Shown here in pieces: positions 12,095 to 24,700 of a DNA stretch of 64,000 nt. The stretch lies in assembly GCA_030248065.1 (NCBI GenBank), contig JASAMV010005841.1, positions 1 to 64,000 of the forward strand. Direction: 5' to 3'. The translations under genes were made by a program, and so were the position numbers. The notes beneath the pieces were generated by a model that saw nothing but the letters and a program-made list of their open reading frames with translations, had not been told where the DNA came from and did no database searches. The DNA comes from Rhynchonema sp. JSB1_4 (Eukaryota > Nematoda > Chromadorea > Monhysterida > Xyalidae). How positions within the stretch are numbered: position 1 is the stretch's first letter; the number at the start of each line of letters is the position of its first letter.

Positions 12095-15000
12095 ATGTGG
12101 CGCGTGGTGCGCTTTGACCGAACCGTGACAATATTATTGATGCTGGTTGTCGGCAGCGACAGCGAAACGTGCGACGCCTCTCACCATGAACGTGAGGATT
12201 TCTATCGGAGTATATTTGATGGCTTCATTTAATTGCATCCGCCCTTTGTCGCGGCGTCACAGCGTTGTATAAATTTCAGAATGCCGAAACTCAGAGCTCG
12301 GCAACATCTTGCATGATTTCAATGCCGAAACTGTCAACTGGTTGGATGCTTCGGCCTGCCAGCGTAACGGCGCAATAATTGAAATCACCTGCAAGGCCGG
12401 TTATGAGTGGAAATCAAAATTTGAGAATAACAAACATCACAGCGGCATGCGCTTCGCATCGTGCAACAGCGCCGTTTGGGAATGGCTTGTGGCAGATTAT
12501 AACCTCCAGCCGTCATACATCGAACAAAACCACATAGCTTGCGTTCTCAAAACTGGTTAGCGAACATTCGAGAGTTTGATAATCGACATAATCTTAAAAT
12601 AACACAATCACCGTTTGCAATTGTCAGGAAACGCCAAAAAGTCCTGTCGCCTCGCCGAAAACATGAATAATATGATCGTGAAGCATAATGGCAGGACGGT
12701 CACTCATTATTTCGAGTTCCCACACGACACCAAGGTCACAGCCAGCTGTGCGACCGACCACATGTGGGACAAAGAAAATCAAAACGATCGTACATTCACA
12801 TGCTATGACGGAACATGGAGAAGTACCACCAGAACATCAACATGTGTGCCAGGTAACCCTTTACTTGCTTCCCTTACCGTCTGATTTCAACTGTTTGATG
12901 ATATTGCATTCAAATGCTTTTTCAGCTTGTCGCTTTTCCCAGTTATCTACCCATTATGTGATGGCTGGGTTTAAGAAATCGAGCAAAAACAACGAAAAAC
13001 ATGAGAAATATGGCGTTGGTTCCAAGGCTTTGCAGGTTGCTTGAACATTGTTTGAATAAATATTTCAAGTGCCTTTAGTTACGGTCGATTTTACATGTTT
13101 GATATATAAGTTACATGCCACGCGTTATCACAATAAACAACAACTAATTTGCAACGTGTTAACGTTTAACGCAACGTTTTAAGCGGACTTCGTCGGGCAA
13201 TAAATACCGTAGTCGACGACGTCCGCTTAAAGCTGACGAAACGTTGCAAGTAGATTGCTGTTGATTGTAGTGACGCGTGACACAACTTCATAACAATCAT
13301 GCAGCGTTGCTTCACTGCCCATACGAAATACCACGTTGGTTCCGGTAATGACGGCTGGAACACACTTTGTTTTTGTTAAAACTGGTTCCAATCCGTTTTT
13401 CACGCATCCAGTTCACGTGCAAGAACGACTACGTGTGGAGTGACAACAACGACGAGTCATGCAAAACAACATGCAATCATCGACCCGTGTTCCAGTGCAA
13501 GCGGCGGAACGCATGGCGCTGGGGCTGGAACCGGTTGAACCTTGCGCATTGTGTTCCGAGTTAGTGTGCGCAAATTCAGCAATTTCCCCTGTTCCTTTCT
13601 AAAAAAAGCCAATCAACTCATCGTCTTTTGATATTGGTTCCGTTTTCATATTCAGCTTGCACGGCGCCTGCTGGCCACACATCAGTCATCAGCGTCACAC
13701 CTTCCAACGCGTTAGTTCTGATGGACTCCAGATACAAACTGGGCTCATGGGTCACCGTCATGTGCACTGCGGACCGAGTGTTCGAAAACAACGTTGACCA
13801 ACAACAGAAGACAACCACATGCCAACTTAATGGGGGCAACACCAATTGGAATCCCGCCATCGAGTGTATTGAGAGTGAGTGTGCGCGCACATGAACTGCA
13901 AAGCTGGATTTTTTTGATCCGATTTGTGGAATTTTTAAGCGTGCGCGAATTCCGACCTCGACATCAAAAACGCAAACCCGATCTTCTTCAACTCCGTCCC
14001 ACATCTAACCGGCCGTACTGCTCCCTACCAAACCGCCGCCATTTCGTGCAAGGTTGCATTTCATTTTTCTTTCATTTTTGACTGTTTGATGCAAGCTACG
14101 ATTTGCTTTTTAAGGAAGGCTATCACTTCGATCATTCGTCTGCCGCTAGCAAACAGATCGTTTGTCTTATGAAATCGGACAATACAGTTGGTTGGAGTCC
14201 ATACAAACCAACGTGTGTCGCAGGTTGGTATTAACACCGGGCGTTAAAATATACCAGCCACCGCCGCATAAATGGGCTGTCTTGATTTCCAGACCATACC
14301 ACCACATTGCCACCGACTCAACCACCACCTACCACTTCCACACCAACAGAACCGGCTAAAAGTGCCACCACTCCTACCGACTTACCACCATCTAGAGTTA
14401 CCACCGTGTTACCACATTCGACATCAAACCAGCCTACCGATCGATCACAAAAGAAGGACTCCAATTCACCAACCCTGGTCATTGCGCTCGGCGCTAGCTT
14501 TGCTGGTGAGTGTCGACCGACTTGAATGAGCAAAGTCATTTCCCTGCCGAAATACAGCATGTTGTCACACCCTAACGCATGTTTACACGTCATCAACCTT
14601 CCAAGGATTTCCAGGTATCGTCCTTCTCTCCCTTCTAGTCGTCGGTGTTGTGGTCGGCGTCCGCTACTATCGACGTTATCAGATTCAAGTCAGCCAAAAC
14701 CAACGTGTCATGCTGCGGGCCGCCATCTCGGTGAGGGCTGATGGCTTATGGGAGAATTTAAATAATTGACACCTTTTCTGGTTTATGTAAAAGGTTGCTT
14801 GGAATCGGAAAAGTTCACATGAAAAAAATGAGACTGAAAGTATAGTCCAGCCACGTGCTCATGAGACGACTGTTTTTTAAGCTTGCTTGGCCAGATTCAA
14901 AAATGCTCCCACGGGTTTTCGCAAACAAAAGAAAGAGATTTGAGAGACATGATGACAAGTTCGAGCCGGTTGACCTCAATTTGTTGCGTGCTTACGCGAA

Positions 15001-16535
15001 CAGCAACGTTGTTCAGCACACAAATGTTTTGGGAGTCAAAAGGGAACTTACGCACCGAGGTGAAGAGCGTGTTTTTAAAAAATACATGCATCTCTCTTTC
15101 TTTCATTTCCGAAATGCGTGGAATCGGAACATTGGGTGATATTTTCGAAACGGTGTAAAGGTCAGTTGGGTGTAAAGGTCGGTAGAAAGCTCGGTCGACA
15201 GCTCAGTGTGGTAGACCTCGGTGTAAACTTGAAACATTCCACGTTAATAACAGGCAATGCTTCGCGTTTACACCGAGCTACGCCGACCGAGCTTTCGACC
15301 GAACTTTACACCGACCTTTACGCCCAACTGACCTTTACACCGCTTCGAAAATTCCACCCATTATTGGATCCGTTCAAGTCAACTTCAAAATAAGTCGTCT
15401 CATGAGTTCGTGGCTGGACTATATACATCGGCAGCAACAGGCTGCGTGAGCTGTGTACAATACATGCAGTTTTCATACATGCCCTTGGTGTCGAACGGCC
15501 TCGGTTGCTGGACGCCGCTCCGCTACACTCTTGGAGATATATTGCTTGTTATATATATCTTGCTAATATATGGAAATATCTTTCTTTCCGATGTTTTCCA
15601 GCGCGAGAAAATGCACATCAACCGTCCGCCGGCCAAAGACGGCACAGTCCCGCATGAACAGCTGAAACAAATGGCCGAGAAACCATTCAATGATGAGGTT
15701 GCAATGTCCTTGTGTAAAATGTTTAGGAAAAATATTTTACATTTGTTGTTTTATCGACACAGGTTCTATCCAAAGTGCCTGTGCCCCAAGAGCATGCCCT
15801 TCCACCCAACCCACCCGTCGTGCAAAACGAATACAAAGGAGAAGCACATGTGCAATTTATGGAGGAGGTTAATCTGGTTTATACATGCTGTGCAGTATGT
15901 GTTTTTGGTAATCACTATCAAAAATGACTTTGGCTTGGGCCTTGGCCAAATCAACCTGACTGTGGGATTGTTGTTACGGTAGATTAAATTTTTCAAAGAA
16001 AAAATTCAGGAATTTCAAAGATTCGACATCGAAGGTCGCGGTCTGGAGCACTTTCTGACCGAAAAGGGATACGACAGGCGAAGAGATAAGAAGAAAAAGA
16101 AGGTTGCATACTTGATTGGGATGTTGTTTTTCGTTGGAAACTTCGGTTTGAAACATCAGCCAGCTGGCACACTGGCTACGTGACGCAGAATAACGTGTGT
16201 GTAATGCAAACAATGCATATTTTTGCCAGTGCGGTATTCTGTCCAGTTGGCTTGGCTGTAGTAACACAGCATTTCGACCTGAAATGTTTTGCCCATTCAT
16301 TTGTCTAACTTCCTTCTTTCCATCTGAAAACTGTTTTTTTCTCCAGCGAAATCTGCCCCCACCAAAACCAACAGCCCCGAAAACCGAACCGACAACGACT
16401 GGCAAAACCGAGAACAGCACCGATGCCTCTGAGCAAACGGACAACGTTTCCGAACAAGACGATCAAGACAGTGAGACCGAGGATGAGAAATCGAAATCTG
16501 ACTCAGTGCGCGACGCCGATAAATCTGAATTCTGA
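12095..16535 (+). CDS. Sushi (CCP) domain type I transmembrane protein
   Basis: Fourteen exons, all phases agreeing, encode 702 aa: 12095-12191, 12280-12555, 12628-12852, 12926-13035, 13412-13559, 13656-13874, 13940-14052, 14115-14223, 14293-14505, 14615-14730, 15602-15697, 15763-15867, 16010-16102, 16347-16535. Seen: a signal peptide (TVTILLMLVV core); five cysteine-rich modules between residues 30 and 432 with the sushi pattern C...C.aGY...C...W...C, for example ITCKAGYEW and ISCKEGYHF; a Thr/Pro/Ser-rich stalk (433-490); one membrane helix (about 493-520, VLLSLLVVGVVVGV); and a cytoplasmic tail ending in an acidic Ser/Glu-rich stretch. Family knowledge: sushi modules mediate extracellular protein binding. 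The ligand and any orthologue are not recognised. A possible poly(A) signal is at 16968. Confidence 0.85.
13165..13250. repeat. Imperfect hairpin in the sushi-gene intron
   Basis: AACGTTTTAAGCGGAC on the left pairs with GTCCGCTTAAAGCTGACGAAACGTT on the right around an AT-rich loop. It is probably a small MITE. Confidence 0.5.
14845..15419. mobile_element. 575-bp TA-flanked MITE
   Basis: The ends GTCCAGCCACGTGCTCATGA and TCATGAGTTCGTGGCTGGAC are inverted repeats flanked by TA on each side. It lies in the intron between sushi-gene exons 10 and 11 and has a second palindromic element inserted inside it. Confidence 0.75.
15133..15360. mobile_element. 228-bp palindromic MITE, copy 1 (nested)
   Basis: TGGGTGATATTTTCGAAACG and its inverted partner CGCTTCGAAAATTCCACCCA bound a near-palindrome made of GGTGTAAAGGTC-type units. 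A copy of identical length, 41616-41843, exists in inverse orientation. Confidence 0.8.
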
Positions 16536-18125
16536 TTAATTATGCAATTCAAACAAGAAGTAAAAGACTGTATTGTAATTTATGGGGCTTCAGGACGTAA
16601 CTATCGATTTTAAAGCTAATTCAATGCCGAAAATTGTTGCTCAACTACGAATACTGGAATTTAAGAAAAGCTTCAGAAATGTTTCACTCCCTATTCAGTT
16701 CAATTTTCTCTTTATTGTAATGGCGCGAAGTATTAATATTTAGTTCTAGTGCACGAGAGACGTTCAGGGAGACCAACATTTAGGACAAAATGAGGAAATT
16801 ATATTGCATGCGAAAAAAATTACTTTGGACCCGAAAAGTATCGAGATCGAACATAAAATGTACTGTGAATTGCATGCCGTGCCCAATAATTACTGACCCA
16901 GTGTGATATCAACTGATTTTTTCGTTTGCTTCGTTTGATCATTAGTTGCTGGTTTCTTTCATCAGTAAATAAAAAGCACATCGGTTATGCATCGCTTCTC
17001 TCAAAGCGTGGGAGAAACTATGCACAAAATATACGTAAGATTATTTAAGATTATTATATTACGTAATATACGTAATATATACATGAATTCTGCACCAGAT
17101 AACACTCTATCCGGCGTTTAGATTGAGATTAAACAAATATGATGAGGTAGAATAACACGTTCCATTCATGGAAGTTTAAGCTTATATTCGTGTGGTCAAT
17201 TCATGTTCTCGACTTTCGTCGTGGACTCACCCCTAAATGGACATGCGTGCGCATTCCTCGCGTGCATTCAGAACTGCTTTGGAGTTGACGACCAAAAAAA
17301 TTGACGCGACTTGAGTTGACGACTGCTGCTGATGCTCAGCACCGGTAGACCTTTTGAACAGTTCCCATGGTGAGGCTCCCATTGATATGTATATAAGTAG
17401 GTACATTAAGTGTCCATCAATAAAATTTGATAAGGACACATGTAGAGCAACATTGTGACCCGGGATTTGGTGGCAGAAAACTATGTATAAAGTCGACAAG
17501 TGCACAGGATCCTATACAATAGTTGCAGGAACAACAGTGTATGGGTGTATGTAACACGATTACTTCAAGGTCTTACTTGACCACTTGGATCTATAGAACG
17601 TTTCTGGGTCACTTTACAACGAAAATACAGCCTAGCGGTGAAGACACAGTTCTGTTATCATCATATTACAATTACAGCGTGCGCTCTGAAGTGACGGCCA
17701 GAAATCGGACATCGAAACGAATGTTTTCGTGTGATGCGACCACAAAACCATTGGAATATTCCGACATCCGTTTTGGACCCCAAATGCCTCATCAAGTAGG
17801 GTCGTCGAGAATGTGGCCTGGTTTTGGACTTTGGTCACAAATGTCTGTGCATACGAAAAGAGAATATAATCGAGTTTAGTCGGTCAAGCTATGTAGTTAT
17901 TGTGTACAGAGCAATATTCTCCTTGCTAAACTTTGAAATTCGTCCTGCATTCCCACTTAAATTTCTTGCCAGTTTGCCGCCATTCTCTATTTCGTGAAGT
18001 TGTACTGGACCGCTGAGTTGCCTTACAGCATTGTTTGCCCGTCTTGTCCTCAGGCCTAGGCTGGTGACCAACTATCCTTGCTTCGATCGTTCGTTCAGGG
18101 AACGCAAAAATCGTAGCTGACCGAG
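16536..18125. other. Intergenic spacer, nothing recognised
   Basis: About 1.6 kb between the sushi-protein gene and the first collagen gene. Apart from a possible AATAAA at 16968 and TACGTAATATACGTAATATA near 17060-17080, I see no exon, RNA gene or clear repeat. Confidence 0.5.
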
Positions 18126-20780
18126 ATGACCGATGTAGACAAGGGCGACACCTTCTACCGCGTGGCACTGTGCTCGATCGGGCTCAGCTGCTTCACGCTC
18201 GTACTCCTCGGCATGACCGTACCGCTGTTGATGCACAAAGTGCAAACGTCGCAGTTTGATATTGTCGATAGGATGGATGTTTGGAGGGTGCGTTTGGCGG
18301 GGTGGAGGTGGTTGCTGCAAACTCGTAAGCCTAAGCCTGAGTCATCCTTAGACGGAAAATATTTTTCCAGTAGTTTTCTGTGAGGTGTTTTTTGAACTTG
18401 GCTTTAGGCGTACAATTGGCTTTATCGGCCGAAAAGTGACTGAAACCTGCACTAGCCAATTAAGCGGCTTTTTCAACATCATTGTTTTATTTTTTTCGCT
18501 GCTACCCGCCCCGCCACACTACTTCTGCTGGTGACCCTTTCAAACTGGAATACAGTTTGATCACCAATTATGGCGCTACTGCGCTGCGCATTCTTTCTCG
18601 ATGCTTTCAGGAGCGTGCCAATCACGCGTGGAAGAACATTCAGGATCTGAAACAGGACGTTCCAACCAACGAGCGAACCAAGAGAGGTCGGAACAAGACA
18701 AAAGAGACTTTTCATTTTGCGTCACTTTTTCCAGAATTGTAAAGGTCGGATTATACTTTGACTGCCTGGCAGTAGCAGTCAGAAATCTGTGACTGCCGGT
18801 TTGGTCAGCTCATTAAAAGAGCAAGAGCAAAAAAGGGACAGGCAGCGGTCAATGGACACAACGGAACAGGCAATCACTGCAAGCAATCACGGCCTTGCCG
18901 GGCACTTCTGCGTGGTAGTGACTTCTCCGGATTTTGACTTCTACTTCCCCTAAGCCAGAAGTATAAATCGACCTTAAAACAATAAATTTTTATAATAAAT
19001 CTTTTGCTATCTCGCAATTCTCAGGTTATGGTGGCAGCGTGCAGCAGGCGTTCGCATTCAGTCCGTTGGCAGGTCTTCTGGGATCGTGCAATCGTGAGTT
19101 TCTTTTCTTTAAGTTGGAATTTTTTGGAACTTCGATTATTATAAATATATATTTATATTTTGAAAGGCGTAACATTCTTCACAAACATTTCCCATTCCCA
19201 GAATGCACACGTCTGCAGTGCCCGCCCGGTGGCGCCGGTCTGCCGGGAACGCCGGGACCCGATGGTTGGTGCCTTCCCGCTTTCAGGGAGGGGCAAGCCA
19301 TAATCACATTCAGGGAGTGGCAAGCCCTAATACATAGCGCAGAACTTTGTCAATATTCTTCCCCTCTTACAAAGGCACGCCCGGCAACCCCGGTCGCAGT
19401 GGACCTCCGGGCAACGATGGCTACGACACGTTGCTGGACCCGTTGCCCGAACTGCCCTGCTCGATATGTCCTGGCGGGCCACCGGGACCTCGTGGTGCAC
19501 AGGTACAGGGTCGACCCTCTCTGTGGTGACCACATTTAAAATTATGATACTAATATCGGTAACTAATATGTGATTGAGAGTGCGAAATACGGCCCCCGGG
19601 GGCTGCGGATACATTTCGGATTTGAGTTTTCGGACAAAATAAAGACAGAATTGTGTGCACCATCAGACTTCACCGACTTTGAAGACACTAAAGTGATGTC
19701 AGAACAGTGTCCGAAAAAGTGTTAAATAGTACGGAGGTACTCGATCAAATTCGCTATCATTTTCAGGGTGAGCGCGGTCGGACGGGTCCAAATGGTTACC
19801 GCGGCAAACAGGGCTACCCGGGAGAGGCGGGCACTGATGGCGGCTCGGGAGAGAAGGGTGACCTCGGTTAGCAGCGGGTTTTGTTTCAGCCAAAAAATAA
19901 GCCATTGTGTACTTCCTGCATAACAAGTCCATAAATCGGTCAGGACTTGAAAATGAAAATAAAAAAAATGAAATGAAATGAAAAAAATTCCAAGCCTGGT
20001 AGGGTCGCGCGTGGAACAGCGACGTGGTTTACATTACACTTTAACTGATGACAATATTTTACAGGTTTCGACGGTCCCAAGGGTCCACCGGGACCGTTCG
20101 GTGATCGCGGGGAAGACATTGTTGCTGGCATGGGCGTCAAGGGACCAAAGGGACCACGCGGGCATCCCGGACCGAAGGGACCACCGGGCTTGCCCGGAAA
20201 GTCATCGAATGTGATGGGCACGCCGGGCAGGATTGGCGGACACGGGAATCCCGGCAACGCTGGATTGGTGCGTGATTTAAGGCTTCACTGTATGTAAAAC
20301 TGCACAGCATGTGCCAAAACAATAGTGATACAAACATAGCCTGAAACTTAGTTAAAGCCAACATTAGGATTGAGCCAACGCTAAGGCATCCAGCCAAAAC
20401 CCATGTCCAAGCGTTAACGACCAATGGCGGCGACCCTCAACTCGTTCCCGCGAGAACATGTAATTTTGCAGCGCGGCCGCCCGGGAGCCGACGGCGCGTG
20501 GGGACCGCCGGGCGAGCCTGGCTTCCCCGCAACCTACTGTCCATCAGACTGCGGTGTGCGTGAGATTGTGCAACCGTCGCGCCACGTGTTCTATCATTTT
20601 GGCCGCACCATCCCCGCGTGGGAAGACCAGGGGCAAGACGCGTATGGTGGTGGGCCACCACAGGGACCACCGCCTCAGCAGCAGGGCTACGGCCAGCAGC
20701 AGCAGGCGCCCCCGCAGCAACGGTATGGTCAACAACAGGCTTTCCCGCAGCAGGGCTATTCCGAATACGACTTACCATGA
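18126..20780 (+). CDS. Cuticle collagen, 369 aa
   Basis: Eight exons in consistent phase: 18126-18287, 18611-18686, 19025-19093, 19202-19264, 19375-19502, 19767-19866, 20065-20267, 20472-20780. Seen: the nematode cuticle-collagen N-terminal domain with a membrane-spanning signal anchor (residues 10-40, [20 protein letters not shown]); a basic ERTKR site near residue 79 suited to subtilisin-type cleavage; Gly-X-Y blocks interrupted at cysteine pairs (CTRLQC, CSIC); the C-terminal knot CPSDCGV; and a Gln/Pro/Gly-rich tail. Family knowledge: such chains trimerise, are secreted by the hypodermis and are cross-linked through cysteines in the cuticle. A poly(A) signal lies at 20900. The second collagen gene follows on the same strand about 1 kb downstream. 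The exact paralogue is not assigned. Confidence 0.93.
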
Positions 20781-20905
20781 AACCGTCGTGATTTTACGTT
20801 TATTGAGAGTTTTGTTGTGTGATTTTCTTTTTTTATTCAGCTGTTTACCATTTCCGGTACATGTAGTTGATACCAGACAGTTGTTTCTGCATGCAAGCGA
20901 ATAAA

Positions 20906-21797
20906 CCCGCAAACAACCCTGCCGCTTTCAAAAAAAACAACAAAAAAAAAACCTCCAAAAAAAAAAAAAAAAACCAAAAAATTAAACCCAATTTTTGTGA
21001 ACTGAGCAATCTTCTGTTAATAATAATCGTTATATTATTCACTAGTATTGTGCTGAACTGCGTGAAGAACTTGAAAACTCTCCTTAAAATGAAGTTAAAT
21101 TTATTTGTATTCACAACTTCGTTGTTGTTCGTAAAATGGTCCCAGAGTAAACAGGCCATGCAAGGAAAAATTTGCGGAACTTGCGACACACCGAATAACA
21201 GGACATGACATTTCACACATCTGCATGTAAACACAATCTAATTACGGCCGCACAACGGGTGTCATCTTATCGTAAAAGGTCGTCCTTGCATACTTTGTGT
21301 GCATCTACTCACGGGTACAGTTTCGCGATAAATGGATTCATCAGTACAGATCATAGTGTAAAATAGCACCCATGAAAATGGAACACTTCCGTCCGATCAG
21401 AAAATCTGGGTTGCGCATGTTGCGCCGGACGACAATGTTGCAATCGTGTTCCTTGTTCTCCTATTGTTCTTTTCAAATGAGCGCGCATCAACACTTTTAA
21501 GAACATAGACCGGGTTGCGGTACCTGTTTCTGAAACTAAACAGATGCACATTATCCAATTTTAATGCGCAAAATCACATTTGATTCACGTACACACATCA
21601 GGATGTCAACAACCCCGTGGTGATAAAACGCATGTCGCTGCGGTTATTATCTTACGGTGGCAATGCGGCAAGTTGGAGCAAAACGGACTCAGTAGTGTGT
21701 GTTACTACCCTGCGGTAAAATTTTGCGAACCGCGCGCCTTAACAAAGTTCGGATATTGTCTTTTGGATTTCTTAAGCCCATCGACTCAAAATCTGGC
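20906..21797. other. Intergenic spacer between the two collagen genes
   Basis: It begins with an A-rich run (20930-20990), then nondescript sequence. No further exon is supported. The start codon of the next gene follows GGC at 21798. Confidence 0.5.
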
Positions 21798-24700
21798 ATG
21801 GAGCAAAAGCGTGCTGCGAGTCCTAACAAGCACGAGTCGAAGCAGCGGGCCGGCAGATGTAAGTTTCGAGCCTTTCATTAAATTGTGTTCCATTTATGGA
21901 TGAACAAAGTTCGGTCAAAACGTATTCAACTAGGCTCGATATCAAGCGTAGCGATCGGATCCGACCTGTCAAATGCGGTTATTGCATTTTGAGGGGGAAC
22001 AAAAAGAATAATTAAGGATGTCGACCAGTTTACCAGGTGCTCCCCAGGCCCAGAACGAATAACATTTATGGTGTGCGGTCAAAATTAGTGGCCTGGTCTT
22101 TCCTGTCCTTTATAATCCGAAAATCGCACGGCACGAGTCCAATCCAATCTATACTACTAAAACAGGAAGGCGTATGTATGTCTGTATGTGAGTATGTGAG
22201 ACTGTGGCCCCCTCCCTCGGAAGGGCGGACGGGTCAATTTTCACGGGTAGCTTTGGGTATGCTAACGGGTCTTCGGGGGGGGGGGGGCACGGCACGGGCG
22301 CGGCGCTGTAGCCGGGCCGAAGGCACGGGTCCCGTCTAGTGCTATCCGATAACCAAGTCTGATATCTTTGGTTGAAACATCAGCCGGCCAGCCCTTCGCA
22401 TGTATTCCAGTGACCGACGCGCACTACGTCGGCCTACTATCGATCGGTCTCAGTCTGTTCGCGGTAGTCAGCTGTGCGGTGTCTGTGCCCATGTTGATTG
22501 ACAAATTGACTGACATCAAACTGCACCTCAATCACGAAATGGACTTGTTTCGGGTATTATGTTGGGCCGCTTGTAGAATTCTGTGTTCAGAGTGTGTGTT
22601 ATGTCCGCAAGAGTCAGAATGGCCAGTGAGAAGCAGTGTCAATCATTCATATATGGTCATGTGACATCGATTGTCAACACACAATGGGTCATTATCGCAC
22701 TCTTTTGATGACGTGAGTTTTGCACCTGCAGCATGCAGGACCAAGGATTATGGGTCATTGACCACACACAGTACTGCTCATTGCAAATCAAATAAAAAAA
22801 CTATTTATTTTGTTCTCACCGAACGGCAGTTAACCACAATCATGTTCAGCCTAACCCTGAACTCGAAACCCGAACACACGCTGAACAATCGCATCAGTGA
22901 CAATGATATTAGCATCAAATAAAAAAATTCAAAAATGTTATCAACGCACACAGTCACAATATGCAGGTCTTATAACCAAAATATCTTACAAAAACACACA
23001 ATATTTTTTTGTTTTCAGTCCGATTCCAATCATCTTTGGGACGAAGTGATGAAACTCGAGGATCAAGAAGCCCGCCGTTATCGAAGGCAGATCTTTGGCG
23101 ATGCAACTGAAAGCAACCGTTAGTGTCTGTGAATTGTGGGAAATTTTTCGTGAAACTCGTATAAACCGGCGATAGCATAGACTTGGACGAACTACGATGT
23201 TGGTTAACCGTGTTATGAACTTGACAATGCTTCAGGAGTCGAATTTCGAGCAAAGTGCAAGCCTTTCTTTCGAAAAGAAAGTCGTTTGTCGCCGAAATCA
23301 GAAAATTGTTGATATGAATCTTAAAATTTAAGAACTTATATATTTCAGTGCTTAAAAATTTCAAAAATACAGTCAGCACAAGCCTGATTACTCCAAGAGT
23401 GTAGACTGTATGTATAACTTCACAGGCCAGGTGATTCCAGGGTTGGATTAAAAAAAAGTAAAAAAAATTTTGTAAAAAAATTTTTTTTGAAAAAGTTGGC
23501 CACTTTTTTATTTTAAAATTTTAAAAGGTAAGTCCACTTTTTTTTATTTTTTTTTTTTACTTTTTTATTAGTCTTTCACTTTTTTTCGTTATTTTCTGAC
23601 TTTTTTTAAGGTAAAAAGGCATATTTTCATGTGTTTTATTGCCCATGATTCGCAAAAAATTGCCTGCTGTGCTTGTATTTCAGTTTGAAACGGTGTTGTG
23701 ATAGACTCATACAGTTCCCAGACACCCCAACAACAGCTGCATGTATAATATAGGACACCCCATACCGTATACTGTACAGTTATTGAGCGTGTCGTAAGCT
23801 ATCCACACACTCCACGTTGCTCGCCTGTTTGCAGTTGTGCGGATTAGCTATATTTGTTGCTTTTGTGACACAAAGTGAGTATGGTGTGAGTCTTTATCTC
23901 TCTTCAAATCTATCCTCAAATTCACAAACAGAAGTTTGGTCTTCCCTATGTCATATACACTATGTATACCCACAGTTACCTTCGAATTTCTCAAAGTCAT
24001 GGCCAAGGGGATTAGATCGCAGGTGATTACGTGGACATGCAAGTCAGTGAAAAAGTTCTTTTTAGTGTCCCTCAAAACATACCTTACTAACATGATGTCA
24101 GAAATTTCATTCTTCAAGAAACCAGTTTTTTGGGGGTCCGGAATAAAAAAAGTGATTTTTAATAAAAAAAGAAATTTTAAAAAGTTTTTTTAAAAAAAGT
24201 TTGATAATAATTTTTTTTAAATCCAGCCCTGGGTGATTCCCTTCTTCGGCGCAGGTTTCTTCAATTTCGGCAACAATCGCGGTGGTGCAGCTGTGCGTGC
24301 CCAGCCATCCCTTGACCCCGCACCACGTCGTGCCCCGTTACAGCCACCGGCATTCCTGTCACTGGGTGTCGGAGGTGAGCGGGTGAAACATTAGTTTGAT
24401 ATTGCAAATACAGTACCGCCAATGCTATGTACGTACATAGACCTGTGTATGCCGGTGACCTGCCGGTCGCCTCATGCGAGATTTGCGCGCGTTAAGTACC
24501 AGACCGGCAGCAACCCAGTGACCGGAGCTGGCCTCATGCGAAAATCAGCAAATCGATCGATATTTGCGCGCGCGTGTGTGCTTTTGTGTGCGCTGGTGCA
24601 GTTTTGGCTGGTTGTGTGCATCGAAATAAAATGAATAGCTTGTTATCAGCCATATATTGTTGGATTCATGTGTTCAGATGAGCATGGACAAAATATTGGA

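Noticed and set aside
15410..15982. 190-aa plus-strand open frame
   Set aside because: It overlaps two real exons of the sushi gene in another frame and runs through their introns.
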